A DNA stretch of 64,000 bases from Actinoplanes missouriensis 431 (GTDB taxonomy: Bacteria > Actinomycetota > Actinomycetes > Mycobacteriales > Micromonosporaceae): positions 7,564,001 through 7,628,000 of the forward strand of contig NC_017093.1 of NCBI RefSeq assembly GCF_000284295.1. The letters are read 5' to 3'. The position numbers and the translations under genes were made by a program. Of this stretch, positions 1 through 8,614 are shown one piece after another. Each line of letters starts with the position of its first letter. Position 1 is the first letter of the stretch. The notes under the pieces are model-generated. The model ran no database searches and had not been told where the DNA came from. It saw only the letters and a list, made by a program, of their open reading frames with translations.

Positions 1-1067
1 GGCCGGACGCGGTCGCACTGATCATGTCGGCGCTCTTCATCGGCGGCCAGGTCCGCGGCGCCCAGGAGCAGCAGGTCACGACGTACGCGCTGTACGCCGC
101 GATCTACACGCTCGGTGCGTGGGGACCGGTCCGGCGCCGGGCCCGGACGCTCCGGCTCGGCATCATCGCGGCGATGTTCGGCTGGCTCACCGTCGCCTTC
201 CTGACGCAGTGGGACGAGATCCACGGCGAGTCGTTCGAGGGCGCCTCCGGCGAGCTGCCGGTGCTCTGGTCGCTGGTCTTCAACAACTACTTCGTCAACG
301 TCATCTTCTTCGGCTCGGTCTACCTGGTCGGCGACGCCGCCTGGCAGGCCGCGCGCCGGCTCAACACGGTCGAGTCGCAGGCCGCCGAGCTGCGCGCCGC
401 GCAGGCCGCCGAGGCCGAGCGGGCGGTGATCCGCGAGCGGGTGCGGATCGCCCGGGAACTGCACGACGTGGTCGCCCACCACGTGTCGGTGATGGGCATC
501 CAGGCGTCGGCGTGCCGGCGGGCGCTGGACAAGGATCCGGCGCGGGCGCGGACCGCGCTCACCGCGATCGAGGAGGGCGCCCGGACCGCGGTGGACGAGC
601 TGCGCCGGATGCTCGGCGCGCTGCGCGCCTCGGGCGCCACCGCGGAGGCGGCCACCAGCGGCGTCGACCGGATCCCGCAGATCGCGGAGAGCGCGCGGGA
701 AGCCGGCCTGACCGTTCACTCGGCGGTCTTCGGTGACCCCGTGCCGCTGCCGGACTCGGTGTCGCAGACCGCGTACCGGATCGTCCAGGAGGCGGTCACC
801 AACGCGCTGAAGCACGCGCACGCCCGCACGCTCGACATCCGGGTCCGCTACCTGAGCGGCCTGGTGGAGGTGGACGTGACAGACGACGGGCGGGGCACGT
901 CCGACAAGCCAGAGAAATCCGGGGGGATGGGAATCATCGGCATGCGGGAACGCGTCGCGGTGCACGACGGAGAGCTGGAGAGCGGTCCACGGCCGGGCGG
1001 CGGATACCGGGTCCGGGCCCGCCTGCCCTTCACGCCCGTGCTGAGCATGGCGGGAGAGTCGCGGTGA
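1..1067 (+). CDS. Sensor histidine kinase (5' end outside window)
   Basis: Membrane sensor kinase that should autophosphorylate on histidine and pass the phosphate to the response regulator encoded next. The reading frame is open to the left edge, and the first ATG (position 24) falls inside the membrane region, so the true start lies upstream. Counting from that ATG, three hydrophobic segments remain (about 20-34, 45-60, 79-107). A dimerisation helix of the HisKA_3 type follows, with ELHDVVAHH and phospho-acceptor His147. An HATPase domain has an N-box EAVTNALKHA (Asn260) and glycine loops DDGRG and GMGIIGMRERV. This is the NarX/DesK-like class typical of actinobacterial pairs that control transporters. 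The stop overlaps the next gene by 4 nt, so the two are translationally coupled. The stimulus is unknown. Confidence 0.93.
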   Translation, partial: PDAVALIMSALFIGGQVRGAQEQQVTTYALYAAIYTLGAWGPVRRRARTLRLGIIAAMFGWLTVAFLTQWDEIHGESFEGASGELPVLWSLVFNNYFVNVIFFGSVYLVGDAAWQAARRLNTVESQAAELRAAQAAEAERAVIRERVRIARELHDVVAHHVSVMGIQASACRRALDKDPARARTALTAIEEGARTAVDELRRMLGALRASGATAEAATSGVDRIPQIAESAREAGLTVHSAVFGDPVPLPDSVSQTAYRIVQEAVTNALKHAHARTLDIRVRYLSGLVEVDVTDDGRGTSDKPEKSGGMGIIGMRERVAVHDGELESGPRPGGGYRVRARLPFTPVLSMAGESR

Positions 1068-1723
1068 CGATCAGGGTCCTGCTGGCGGACGACCACGCGC
1101 TGGTCCGCACCGGCTTCCGGGTCATCCTGGAGATGGAGGACGACATCACCGTCGTCGGCGAGGCGTCGGACGGCGCGCAGGCCACCGACCTGGCCCTGAG
1201 CCTGCGGCCGGACGTCGTGCTGATGGACGTCGAGATGCCCGGCGTGGACGGCCTGGAGGCGACCCGCCGGATCGCCGCGGCCGGCGGCCCGTCGGTGCTG
1301 ATCCTCACCACGTTCGACCGCGACGACTACCTGTTCGCGGCGCTGCAGGCCGGTGCCAGCGGGTTCCTGCTGAAGAACGGCACACCGGAGGCGCTGACCG
1401 AGGCGGTACGCGTGATAGCCGCCGGCGACGCGCTGCTCGCCCCCGCCGTGACCCGCCGGGTGATCGCCGGCTTCACCGCGCCCCGCCAGCGCACGCCCGA
1501 GCCGGTGGTCCGCCTGGACGAGCTGACACCGCGCGAGCACGAGGTGCTGGTGCTGCTCGCCGGCGGCGCCACCAACGCCGAGATCGCGACCGGGCTGCGG
1601 CTCGGGGAGACCACCGTGAAGACGCACGTGAGCCGGGTGCTGATGAAACTCGGCGCGCGGGATCGGACGCAGGCCGTGGTCCTGGCGTACGAGCTCGGGG
1701 TGGTGCGTCCTTCGCAGGGATGA
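1064..1723 (+). CDS. NarL/FixJ-type response regulator, LuxR HTH
   Basis: Two-domain transcriptional regulator of 219 aa. The receiver domain (about 1-120) has the acidic pair DD at 9-10 and phospho-acceptor Asp55 in VVLMDVEMPG. A LuxR-type HTH (about 150-212) begins LTPREHEVLVLLAGG and contains TVKTHVSRVLMKLG. The GTG start overlaps the kinase stop, and a purine-rich GGGAGAG lies just upstream. Together with the kinase it forms a complete two-component system. The ABC transporter genes that follow on the same strand are the obvious candidate targets; that link is inferred from position only. Confidence 0.95.
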   Translation: MTIRVLLADDHALVRTGFRVILEMEDDITVVGEASDGAQATDLALSLRPDVVLMDVEMPGVDGLEATRRIAAAGGPSVLILTTFDRDDYLFAALQAGASGFLLKNGTPEALTEAVRVIAAGDALLAPAVTRRVIAGFTAPRQRTPEPVVRLDELTPREHEVLVLLAGGATNAEIATGLRLGETTVKTHVSRVLMKLGARDRTQAVVLAYELGVVRPSQG

Positions 1724-1760
1724 CGTTCTCGCGCCGGACGACATCGAGGTCGGCGGCCCC

Positions 1761-1766
1761 TAGCGT
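1761..1766 (+). promoter_or_regulatory. Possible -10 element of a leaderless ABC transcript
   Basis: TAGCGT fits the actinobacterial TANNNT -10 pattern and lies 7 nt before ATG 1774. No Shine-Dalgarno sequence precedes that ATG. This geometry suggests a leaderless mRNA. No clear -35 box is seen. Confidence 0.3.
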
Positions 1767-1773
1767 TTACCGC

Positions 1774-2667
1774 ATGACCACCGTCCTCAACGTCGATGCC
1801 GTCAACCGGTCCTTCGGCGACCGGCAGGTCCTCAAGGACGTGTCCTTCGCCGTCGACGCCGGCCGCCTGACCGGCTTCGTCGGCGCGAACGGCGCCGGCA
1901 AGACCACCACGATGCGGATCATCCTGGGCGTGCTCGGCGCCGAGTCCGGGACGACCACCTGGCGCGGCGCCCCGATCACCCGTGAGGTGCGGCAGCGCTT
2001 CGGCTACATGCCGGAGGAACGCGGCCTCTACCCGAAGATGTCCGTCGCCGAGCAGATCGTCTACCTGGGCCGGCTGCACGGGATGAGCACGGCCGACGCG
2101 AAGGCCAGCACCGCCGCGCTGCTGGACCGGCTGGAGCTCGCGCCGCGCGCCGGGGATCTGGTCGAGAAGCTGTCGCTCGGCAACCAGCAGCGGGTGCAGA
2201 TCGCCGCCGCCCTGGTACACGACCCGGAGCTGCTCGTCCTCGACGAGCCGTTCTCCGGCCTGGACCCGCTCGCCGCGGACAACGTCGTCGCGGTGCTGCG
2301 CGAGCGGGCCGCGGCCGGCGCCGCGGTGCTCTTCTCCAGTCACCAGCTGGACCTGGTGGAACGGCTCTGCGACGACCTGGTGATCATCGCGGACGGCACG
2401 ATCCGGGCCGCCGGGAGCCGCGCCTACCTGCGTGACCAGTACGCCCAGCCGCGTTACTCGATCGAGGTGGGCGCCGACGCGGGCTGGCTGCGCGATGTGC
2501 CCGGCGTGACCCTGGTCGAGCTGGACGGGCCGCGGGCCGTCGTCGACCTGGCGCCGGAGACCGACGACCAGGCGATCCTCCGCGCCGCCCTGGACCGGGG
2601 GCCGGTGCACGCGTTCGGCCCGGTCCGCCCCTCCCTCGCCGAGATCTTCCGAGAGGTGATCCAGTGA
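1774..2667 (+). CDS. ABC transporter ATP-binding protein (NatA/CcmA type)
   Basis: Nucleotide-binding subunit, 297 aa, of an ABC-2 type exporter, acting at the inner face of the membrane with the permease encoded next. Walker A is GANGAGKTT (38-46), the signature is LSLGNQQR, and Walker B with catalytic Glu158 is LLVLDEPFSGLDP. The last ~80 residues form the C-terminal extension (DUF4162-like) common in this subfamily. The frame stays open upstream to 1720, but ATG 1774 was chosen because the alignable protein begins there and a -10-like TAGCGT sits just before it. The stop overlaps the permease start by 4 nt. The substrate is unknown; relatives include sodium efflux (NatAB) and drug-resistance exporters. 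Confidence 0.93.
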   Translation: MTTVLNVDAVNRSFGDRQVLKDVSFAVDAGRLTGFVGANGAGKTTTMRIILGVLGAESGTTTWRGAPITREVRQRFGYMPEERGLYPKMSVAEQIVYLGRLHGMSTADAKASTAALLDRLELAPRAGDLVEKLSLGNQQRVQIAAALVHDPELLVLDEPFSGLDPLAADNVVAVLRERAAAGAAVLFSSHQLDLVERLCDDLVIIADGTIRAAGSRAYLRDQYAQPRYSIEVGADAGWLRDVPGVTLVELDGPRAVVDLAPETDDQAILRAALDRGPVHAFGPVRPSLAEIFREVIQ

Positions 2668-3719
2668 CCACGTTCGAGGCCACCCGGCTCGTCGCCGGCC
2701 GCGAGCTCCGGACCAAGCTGCGCGACAAGGCGTTCCTCTACAGCACCGCGTTCTTCCTGGTCGTCGTGCTCGCCTCGATCATCCTGCCGACGATGATCAG
2801 CGGCGGGCCGACGAAGGTGGCGGTGGCCGAGCCCGCCGCCACGGCACCGCTGCGCCAGGCCGAGTTCGAGGTCGTCGAGGTCCCGGACACGGCTGCCGCC
2901 GAGAAGCTGCTGCGCGACGGCGAGGTCGAGGCCGCGGTGGTCCCCGGCCCCGAGGTGCTCGCCATGGACGACCCGCCGAACGACGTGGTCAGCGCGCTCA
3001 GCGTCGCCCCGCCGGTGCGTCTGCTCGACCCGGGTGACATCGACCCGTTCCTGATGGTCCTGATCCCGACGATCCTCGCGATGCTGTTCTTCCTCACCTC
3101 GTACACGTACGGGCTGCAGATCGCCCAGAGCGTGATCGAGGAGAAGCAGACCCGGATCGTCGAGATCCTGGTGTCGAGCGTGCCGGTCCGGGCGCTGCTG
3201 GCCGGCAAGGTGGCCGCGATGACACTGCTCGCGTTCGGCCAGATAGCCCTGCTCGCTGTCGTCGCGTTCGTCGGCATGAGCGTCACCGACGTCGACACCG
3301 GCGTGGTGGACGCCCTCGGCCCGACACTCGCCTGGTTCCTGCCGTTCTTCGTGCTCGGCTTCCTGATGCTGGCGACGGTCTGGGCCGGGGTGGGCGCGCT
3401 CGCCTCCCGGCAGGAGGAGATCACCAGCACCTCGTCGCCGGTGCAGATGGCGGTGCTGATCCCGTTCTTCGCGGTGCTGTTCCTCCAGGACAACGCGAGT
3501 GCGCAGCAGATCCTGTCGTACATCCCGTTCTCGTCGCCGATCGCGATGCCGATCCGGCTCTTCAAGGGCGACGCGGCGGCCTGGGAGCCCCTGGTGTCCC
3601 TGCTGATCCTGGCGGTGACCGCGCTGCTGCTGCTGGCCGCCGGCTCGCGGATCTACCAGGGCTCGCTGATGCGCACCCGGCAGAAGACCACGATCGCCAC
3701 CGCCTGGAAGAACGCCTAG
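2664..3719 (+). CDS. ABC-2 type permease (NatB-like)
   Basis: Membrane subunit of 351 aa that pairs with the preceding ATPase. The first helix is at about 22-43. A soluble extracytoplasmic loop follows (about 45-125), then five helices beginning with FLMVLIPTILAMLFFLTSY (129 onward). The segment VIEEKQTRIVEILVSSVP is typical of ABC-2 permeases of the NatB type. It starts with GTG inside the ATPase stop. The gene ends 10 nt from the convergent TetR gene, so transcription of the two units probably meets here. Confidence 0.92.
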   Translation: MTTFEATRLVAGRELRTKLRDKAFLYSTAFFLVVVLASIILPTMISGGPTKVAVAEPAATAPLRQAEFEVVEVPDTAAAEKLLRDGEVEAAVVPGPEVLAMDDPPNDVVSALSVAPPVRLLDPGDIDPFLMVLIPTILAMLFFLTSYTYGLQIAQSVIEEKQTRIVEILVSSVPVRALLAGKVAAMTLLAFGQIALLAVVAFVGMSVTDVDTGVVDALGPTLAWFLPFFVLGFLMLATVWAGVGALASRQEEITSTSSPVQMAVLIPFFAVLFLQDNASAQQILSYIPFSSPIAMPIRLFKGDAAAWEPLVSLLILAVTALLLLAAGSRIYQGSLMRTRQKTTIATAWKNA

Positions 3720-3729
3720 GCGACAGGGC

Positions 3730-4320
3730 TCAGGCGACCCGGCGGACGATCGCCAGCAGCGACTCCTCCACGTCGGCGATGTCGCGGTCGGGCTGGAACA
3801 CCAGCCAGTCCACCGCGACCACCAGCCCGACACCGAAGAGCGCCGCCGACGCCACCCGCACGTCCAGCTCGGCGGGCAGGTCGCCGGAGTCGACGCCGGA
3901 CCGCACGGTCTCGGCGATCACTCCGATGGCCTGCTCGCGGAGCAGGATCAGGGTCTGCTGCCACTCCCGGTTGGTCCGCCACATCTCGGAGAGCAGCAGC
4001 TGGGCGAAGGCCCGGTAACGCCGGATGTACTCCAGCTGGGCACGGATCAGGGCGCGGACCGCGTCCCGGGGCGGCAGCCCGTCGACCGCGGCCCGGAACT
4101 CGTCGGTGAGCAGCCCGACGCCGTGCCGGAGCAGCTCCTCGAAGAGCTCGGTCTTCGACTTGAAGTTGTAGTAGACGGTCCCCTTGGCGACGCCCGCCCG
4201 CAGCGCGATGTCGTCCACCGTGGTCGCCGAGAAACCCTGTTCGGCGATGAGCTCCACGGCCGCCTCGAAGAGCCGCTGACGGGTGTCCTCCCGCCGGCGG
4301 CTCCGTCCGTCCGTCTGCAC
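3730..4320 (-). CDS. TetR/AcrR-family repressor
   Basis: Transcriptional regulator of 196 aa. The N-terminal HTH contains GFSATTVDDIALRAGVAKG and TVYYNFKSKTELFEELL, the standard TetR recognition helix. The C-terminal ligand-binding half is not classifiable by eye. The GTG at 4320 (start of QTDGRSRRRE) is preferred over the ATG at 4365, which would run 35 nt into the upstream gene. It is the last gene of a three-gene minus-strand unit with the YhgE-like protein and the ABC-like ATPase. A palindrome typical for TetR proteins lies just ahead of the first gene, so it probably represses its own operon. The ligand is unknown. Confidence 0.92.
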   Translation of the reverse strand: MQTDGRSRRREDTRQRLFEAAVELIAEQGFSATTVDDIALRAGVAKGTVYYNFKSKTELFEELLRHGVGLLTDEFRAAVDGLPPRDAVRALIRAQLEYIRRYRAFAQLLLSEMWRTNREWQQTLILLREQAIGVIAETVRSGVDSGDLPAELDVRVASAALFGVGLVVAVDWLVFQPDRDIADVEESLLAIVRRVA

Positions 4321-4330
4321 GCCCACGACC

Positions 4331-6463
4331 CTAGAGCACCAGTTCCGGGTGCAGGTCCGCGGCACGCATCCGGCGCTGCCGTCCGGCCAGGACCACGGTG
4401 AGCAGTGTCGCCACCAGACCGAACCCGGCGAGGATCAGCGCGGCGTGCGTGACGGTCGCGCTCGAACCGCCGTCGATGGCGTGACGCATCGACTCCACCA
4501 CGTACGTCATCGGCAGCAGCGGATGGACCGCCTGGAAGAAGCCGGGTGACGTCTGCACCGGGTAGGTGCCGCCGGACGAGGTCAGCTGGAGCATCAGCAG
4601 GACCAGGGCGGCGACCCGGCCGACCGGCCCGAGCGCGGCGCCGAGCAGCTGGATGATCGCCGCGAAGACGGCCGCCGTGCCGAGCATCAGCCCGAACGTG
4701 GTGACCGGGTGGACCGGGGAGAGGCCGAGACCGAACCGGACCACCAGATACAGCAGGGTGGCCTGGACTCCGCCGATCGCCACGCCGGGCAGCAGGCCGG
4801 CCAGCGCGACCCGGTGCGGCGGCGCCCCGGACGCCAGGTAGCGCCGGTTCAGCGGCCGCAGCAGCATGTAATTGATCATCGCGCCGACCCAGAGCGCGAG
4901 CGCCAGGAAGTAGGGCGCGAAGCCCACGCCGTAGGTGGCGGCCGGGTGCCGGACCACGCGGTCCAGGGAGACCGGGTCGGCGAGGACCCCGGCCCGCTCG
5001 GACGTGTCGGTGTACGCCGGGATCTTGCCGGCGCCGTCGGTGAGCCCGTCGGCGAGCCGGTCGGCCCCGCCGGTCAGCTGAGTGAGCCCTGACGCGACCT
5101 GATGCCCGCCGTCGGAGAGCGTCGCGAGCCCGTCGTCGATCTGCCGGGCGCCGCTGGACAACTTGAAGATCCCGCCGCGCAGGTCGGTGGCGCCGTCGTA
5201 CAGCGTGCCGGTGGCGGTGTCCAGCTTCTTCGCGCCGGTGGCGAGCTCGTCCAGCCCGTTCGCGAGCGCGTCGACCCGGGTGCGCGCCTTCCGCACGTCG
5301 CCGGCCAGGTGCGGCGCGGCGTCGGCGACCGCGCGGGCGTCCGCCGCGACGCGGGTGAGGCGGGCGCGCAGCGCGTCGAGGTCGGCCGCGTCGATCCGGG
5401 CCTGGATCCGCTCGGCGTCGGTCACCAGGGTGTCGGCGAGTTCCCGCGCGTCGCCGACACCGGGGGTCTCGTCCGGCAGCGAGTCCAGATATCCGCGCAG
5501 CTTCCGGGCGTCCGCCACGGCCCGGTCGGCCGCGTCGTCGATCGCGCCGACGTTCTTCGCCAGCGCGGAGGCCCCGGCGGCGACGTCGTCGGCCGCCTCT
5601 TCGATGGTCCGCGCGTTCTCCCGCAGCACCGGCTCGATCCGGTCCGCCGCGCCGTCCACCACGTCCGCCAGCTGCCGGGTGCCGCGGGCCGCCTCGGCGG
5701 TGCCGGACGCGATCCGGCTCGTCCCCGACTCCAGCTGTTTCAGGCCGTCCGCGAGCCGGTCGGCGCCGGAACCGGCCCGGTCGATGCCGTTCGCGAGCTT
5801 CCCGGTCGCGGCCTCGGCGTCGTCGATGCCACCGGCCACCCGGCCGGCGCCGCCCTCCAGCTTGCCGGATCCGTCGCGCACCTTCCCGGCCGCGTCGGCG
5901 GCCTGCGACGTCTGTTTCTTCAGGTCGGTGAAGCCGATCAGCATCTGGTCGAAGTAGCGCGCCGAGGCGCTCGACGCCGCGGCCGCCCGCACCTCGTCGA
6001 AGGCGGTCCGCGCGAAGACTCCCGAGAGGTAGTTCGTGGCGTCGTCGCTCACCGCGCTCAGCTGAGCGGTCCGCGGCGTGCTGTCCGCGTCCGGCGCGGT
6101 CGCCAGGTCCTTCGAGAAGCCGGCCGGGATCAGCAGCTCGATCTGGTACTTCCCGTCCCGCAGCCCGCGTTCGGCGGCGGCCGCGTCCACCACGTGCCAG
6201 TCGAAGACCTCCCGGTCGATCAGCTCGTCGGCGAGGTCCTGCCCGGCCCGGACGGTCGTGCCGTCGGCCGCCTCGGCCGGCGAGTCCTGCACGACGAGCG
6301 CCGCCGGGATGTGGTCGAGCCGCCCGTAGGGATCCCAGAACGCGTAGAGATAGAGCGCGCCGTAGAGCAGCGGGATCACCGCGAGCACCACCACGGCCGC
6401 GGTGGTCAGCCGGCTGCGCAGGAAGCGCCGCAGCTCGTATCCGGCCAGCCTCAGAGTGTTCAT
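4331..6463 (-). CDS. YhgE/Pip-type ABC-2 membrane protein with long coiled-coil ectodomain
   Basis: Large membrane protein, 710 aa. One N-terminal helix (about 20-42) is followed by a ~450-residue extracytoplasmic region rich in repeated motifs of the type ADGLKQLESGTSRIASG, characteristic of the YhgE/Pip family, which folds as long helical bundles. Five C-terminal helices (about 510-700) resemble the ABC-2 permease core. Family members are phage-infection proteins or secretion/export permeases; the actual cargo is unknown. The start overlaps the stop of the upstream ATP-binding protein gene by 4 nt, so the two are likely partners. The ectodomain is strongly Ala/Asp/Gly-biased. Confidence 0.9.
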   Translation of the reverse strand: MNTLRLAGYELRRFLRSRLTTAAVVVLAVIPLLYGALYLYAFWDPYGRLDHIPAALVVQDSPAEAADGTTVRAGQDLADELIDREVFDWHVVDAAAAERGLRDGKYQIELLIPAGFSKDLATAPDADSTPRTAQLSAVSDDATNYLSGVFARTAFDEVRAAAASSASARYFDQMLIGFTDLKKQTSQAADAAGKVRDGSGKLEGGAGRVAGGIDDAEAATGKLANGIDRAGSGADRLADGLKQLESGTSRIASGTAEAARGTRQLADVVDGAADRIEPVLRENARTIEEAADDVAAGASALAKNVGAIDDAADRAVADARKLRGYLDSLPDETPGVGDARELADTLVTDAERIQARIDAADLDALRARLTRVAADARAVADAAPHLAGDVRKARTRVDALANGLDELATGAKKLDTATGTLYDGATDLRGGIFKLSSGARQIDDGLATLSDGGHQVASGLTQLTGGADRLADGLTDGAGKIPAYTDTSERAGVLADPVSLDRVVRHPAATYGVGFAPYFLALALWVGAMINYMLLRPLNRRYLASGAPPHRVALAGLLPGVAIGGVQATLLYLVVRFGLGLSPVHPVTTFGLMLGTAAVFAAIIQLLGAALGPVGRVAALVLLMLQLTSSGGTYPVQTSPGFFQAVHPLLPMTYVVESMRHAIDGGSSATVTHAALILAGFGLVATLLTVVLAGRQRRMRAADLHPELVL

Positions 6464-7155
6464 GCCGTGACCTCCGCGTCCACCGGCTCGGCCTCCGCGG
6501 GCTCGGCCTCCACGTCCACCGGCTCGGCCTCCGCGTTCACCGGCTCGGTCGTGCGGACCACCGTCGCCCGGCCCGGCTCCCCGGTCTGCGGGTCGTCCAG
6601 CGTCACCACCTGGTCCACCAGCACGGGATCGGCCTCGCGCCCGGTCACCAGCACCGCCACCCCGCTCGCCGCGATCTCACCGACCAGCCCTCGGAGCGCT
6701 TCGCGTTCCGCCGCGTCCAGGCCGGCGTCCACCCCGTCCAGCGCGATCACCGACGGCCGGTTCAGACCCGCGAGAGTCAAACCCAGGACCTGCTTCTGGT
6801 ACGGGGTCAGATCCCGCCCCCGCAGCGCCGGATCCAGCCCGTGCAGCGGCACGTCGCCGGCGCGCGGCAGGCCCAGCAGGGTGAGCCTCTCGACTATGTG
6901 CTCCGCCACCGTGAAGACGGGTTCGGGCTCCTCCACGCCGGGCACATGACCCAGCGCCGCCGTACCGCTGATCTCGACCGTGCCGGCGGAGAGCCGCAGC
7001 CGCCTCGCCAGGGCGAGCAGCGCGGAGGTGCGTCCGCTGCCCGGGGGGCCGATGATCGCGACCGTCTCACCTGCCTCGACCCGCAGGTCGAGTCCCTGGA
7101 CGAGCCAGCGGCGGCGATGCCGGACGCCGGCGCCGGTGGCGGTGAGCACCGTCAT
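6460..7155 (-). CDS. Degenerate ABC-type ATP-binding protein paired with YhgE-like permease
   Basis: 231-aa protein with the fold of an ABC nucleotide-binding domain and an acidic tail. All three catalytic motifs deviate. Walker A reads GPPGSGRTS (36-44), with Arg for the invariant Lys. The signature position reads LTPYQKQ instead of LSGGQ. Walker B ends ALDGVDAGLD, with Gly where the catalytic Glu should be. The last ~30 residues are a repeat built on AEPVDAE. It may bind but not hydrolyse nucleotide, acting as a structural or regulatory partner of the YhgE-like protein whose gene overlaps it. The start is ATG 7155 with a good upstream ribosome site (AAAGGGGG), and the TetR-type operator lies just beyond. 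Confidence 0.85.
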   Translation of the reverse strand: MTVLTATGAGVRHRRRWLVQGLDLRVEAGETVAIIGPPGSGRTSALLALARRLRLSAGTVEISGTAALGHVPGVEEPEPVFTVAEHIVERLTLLGLPRAGDVPLHGLDPALRGRDLTPYQKQVLGLTLAGLNRPSVIALDGVDAGLDAAEREALRGLVGEIAASGVAVLVTGREADPVLVDQVVTLDDPQTGEPGRATVVRTTEPVNAEAEPVDVEAEPAEAEPVDAEVTA

Positions 7156-7171
7156 GGCGGCCCCCTTTTTA

Positions 7172-7187
7172 AACTGACTGGTCAGTT
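7172..7187. promoter_or_regulatory. TetR-type operator of the 7155-3730 operon
   Basis: AACTGAC-TG-GTCAGTT is a perfect 7-nt inverted repeat with a 2-nt centre, 17 nt upstream of the first gene of the minus-strand operon. Its TGAC/GTCA arms match the usual shape of TetR/AcrR operators, and the operon ends with a TetR gene. It sits where it would block the promoter or early elongation. It could also affect the divergent LLM oxidoreductase gene. Confidence 0.7.
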
Positions 7188-7267
7188 CAAAAACATACCC
7201 ACCCCGGTACGCGTCGCCATCCTCCGGTGGTGGACATCACGCCACATCGACCGGCAGGATCATGGGC

Positions 7268-8254
7268 ATGTCGATGCGATGGGGCATGACCGTGCCGTTC
7301 GGCGGAGTTCCGCTCGCCGATCACGCTGCCGTGTACACGGCTCTGGCCGACGCCGGATTCACCGACGTCTGGTCGGCCGAGGTGAACGGCACCGACGCGT
7401 TCACACCACTCACGCTCGCCGCGGCGTGGGAGCCCCGGCTGCGTCTGGGCACCGCGATCGCCCCGGTCTTCACCCGCGGCCCCGGGCTGCTCGCGATGAC
7501 CGCCGCGGCGCTCGCCGAGACCGCCCCGGGCCGTTTCCAGCTCGGCATCGGCGCCTCGTCCCCGGTGGTCGTCGGCGACTGGAACGCGGTGGACTTCAGC
7601 CGGCCGTTCGCCCGCAGCCGCGACGTGCTCCGCTTCCTGCGGTCCGCGCTGGCCGGCGAGGTCGTCGACGAGGAGTTCGCGACGTTCACCGTCCGGCGCT
7701 TCCGCCTGGAACGCCCGCCGGCCACCCCGCCCGCGCTGATGCTCGCCGCGCTGCGCCCGCAGATGCTCCGGCTCGCCGCCGCCGAGGCCGACGGCGTGAT
7801 CCTGAACTGGCTCGCCGCCACCGACGTGGCGACCGCGCTCGCCGAGACCAAGGAGGCCGGCCCGGGCTTCGACGTCGCCGCCCGGATCTTCGTGATCCCG
7901 ACCGAGGACGCCGGCTACGCCCGCACGGTCGGCCGTCGCATGATCACCGCTTACCTGACCGTCCCGGCGTACGCGGCGTTCCACCGCTGGCTCGGCCGCT
8001 CCGAGGTCCTGGAGCCGATGTGGCGGGCCTGGGAGTCCGGCGACCGCAAGGGCGCGCTCGCCGCCATCCCGGACTCGCTCGTCGACGAGCTGATCGTGCA
8101 CGGTTCGCCCGACGAGTGCCGCAGCCGGGTGGAGGCGTACGCCCGCGCCGGCGTGACGGTCCCGGTGATGGCCCTGATGCCCACTCCCGAGCTGGAACGC
8201 GGTGGTGCCGCGGCCCTCGCCGAGCTGATCACCGCCCTGGGACGCCCGGCCTGA
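7268..8254 (+). CDS. LLM-class F420/FMN-dependent oxidoreductase
   Basis: Luciferase-like TIM-barrel oxidoreductase of about 328 aa, most likely using coenzyme F420 in an actinobacterium. Visible family traits are the N-terminal MTVPFGGVPLADH, GFTDVWSAEVNGTDAFTPL, RLGTAIAPVFTRGP and RFQLGIGASSPVVVGDWNAV. Cytosolic; substrate not predictable. Three in-frame ATGs occur (7262, 7268, 7274). The AGGA at 7256-7259 is best spaced for 7268. The gene is divergent from the YhgE operon and shares the short intergenic space that holds the TetR operator, so co-regulation is possible. Confidence 0.9.
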   Translation: MSMRWGMTVPFGGVPLADHAAVYTALADAGFTDVWSAEVNGTDAFTPLTLAAAWEPRLRLGTAIAPVFTRGPGLLAMTAAALAETAPGRFQLGIGASSPVVVGDWNAVDFSRPFARSRDVLRFLRSALAGEVVDEEFATFTVRRFRLERPPATPPALMLAALRPQMLRLAAAEADGVILNWLAATDVATALAETKEAGPGFDVAARIFVIPTEDAGYARTVGRRMITAYLTVPAYAAFHRWLGRSEVLEPMWRAWESGDRKGALAAIPDSLVDELIVHGSPDECRSRVEAYARAGVTVPVMALMPTPELERGGAAALAELITALGRPA

Positions 8255-8614
8255 CCGGGCGGCACGGCACCGCGCCCTTACGTCAGCCCGGCGCCGGCCG
8301 GCGGCAGCGGGGCCAGACGACCTTCCCGCTGCGCGCCAGGAGTGTCAATTCGCCCCGCTGGTCGGCTCGCGCCGCACCGCCGGAGGCACTCACGACCCCG
8401 GCCGGGCGTGCCGCGCTCCGCGCTCCGCTCACGCGGGACACGAAACGCCGTGGAGCCGGGCCCGCCCGCACCGGCGTAAGCTAGGAGGAGATCTGCCGCG
8501 ACCGGCGGGCTGGCCCGATGGGATGCCGGTGAATCACGACGCCGGATCCGAAGCCGGGCCACCACTCGCGGGGCAGGGCCGGAGGTTTCGTCATGGCGAC
8601 ATCCTGGTGTCTAC
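8255..8614 (+). other. 360-nt intergenic stretch with a probable leader RNA
   Basis: No convincing gene before the small frame at 8593. A -10-like TAAGCT lies at 8477-8482. Downstream, positions about 8490-8590 are rich in short complementary GCCGG/CCGGC blocks (around 8518-8565), so a transcript starting there would have a structured 5' leader ahead of the GAF-ANTAR gene. It does not match a riboswitch class I can identify. The first 200 nt look like unconstrained G+C-rich spacer. Confidence 0.35.

Noticed and set aside
5102..6949. Long plus-strand open frame (615 codons) opposite the YhgE-like gene
   Set aside because: It is a mirror of the Ala/Asp-rich coding strand: Arg/Gly/Val-rich, no domain, and spans two real genes.
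8490..8590. Riboswitch (cobalamin or cyclic di-GMP) ahead of the GAF-ANTAR gene
   Set aside because: A few words such as GCCGGTGAATC recall the cobalamin core, but the rest of the required conserved boxes are missing. A covariance-model search would settle it.
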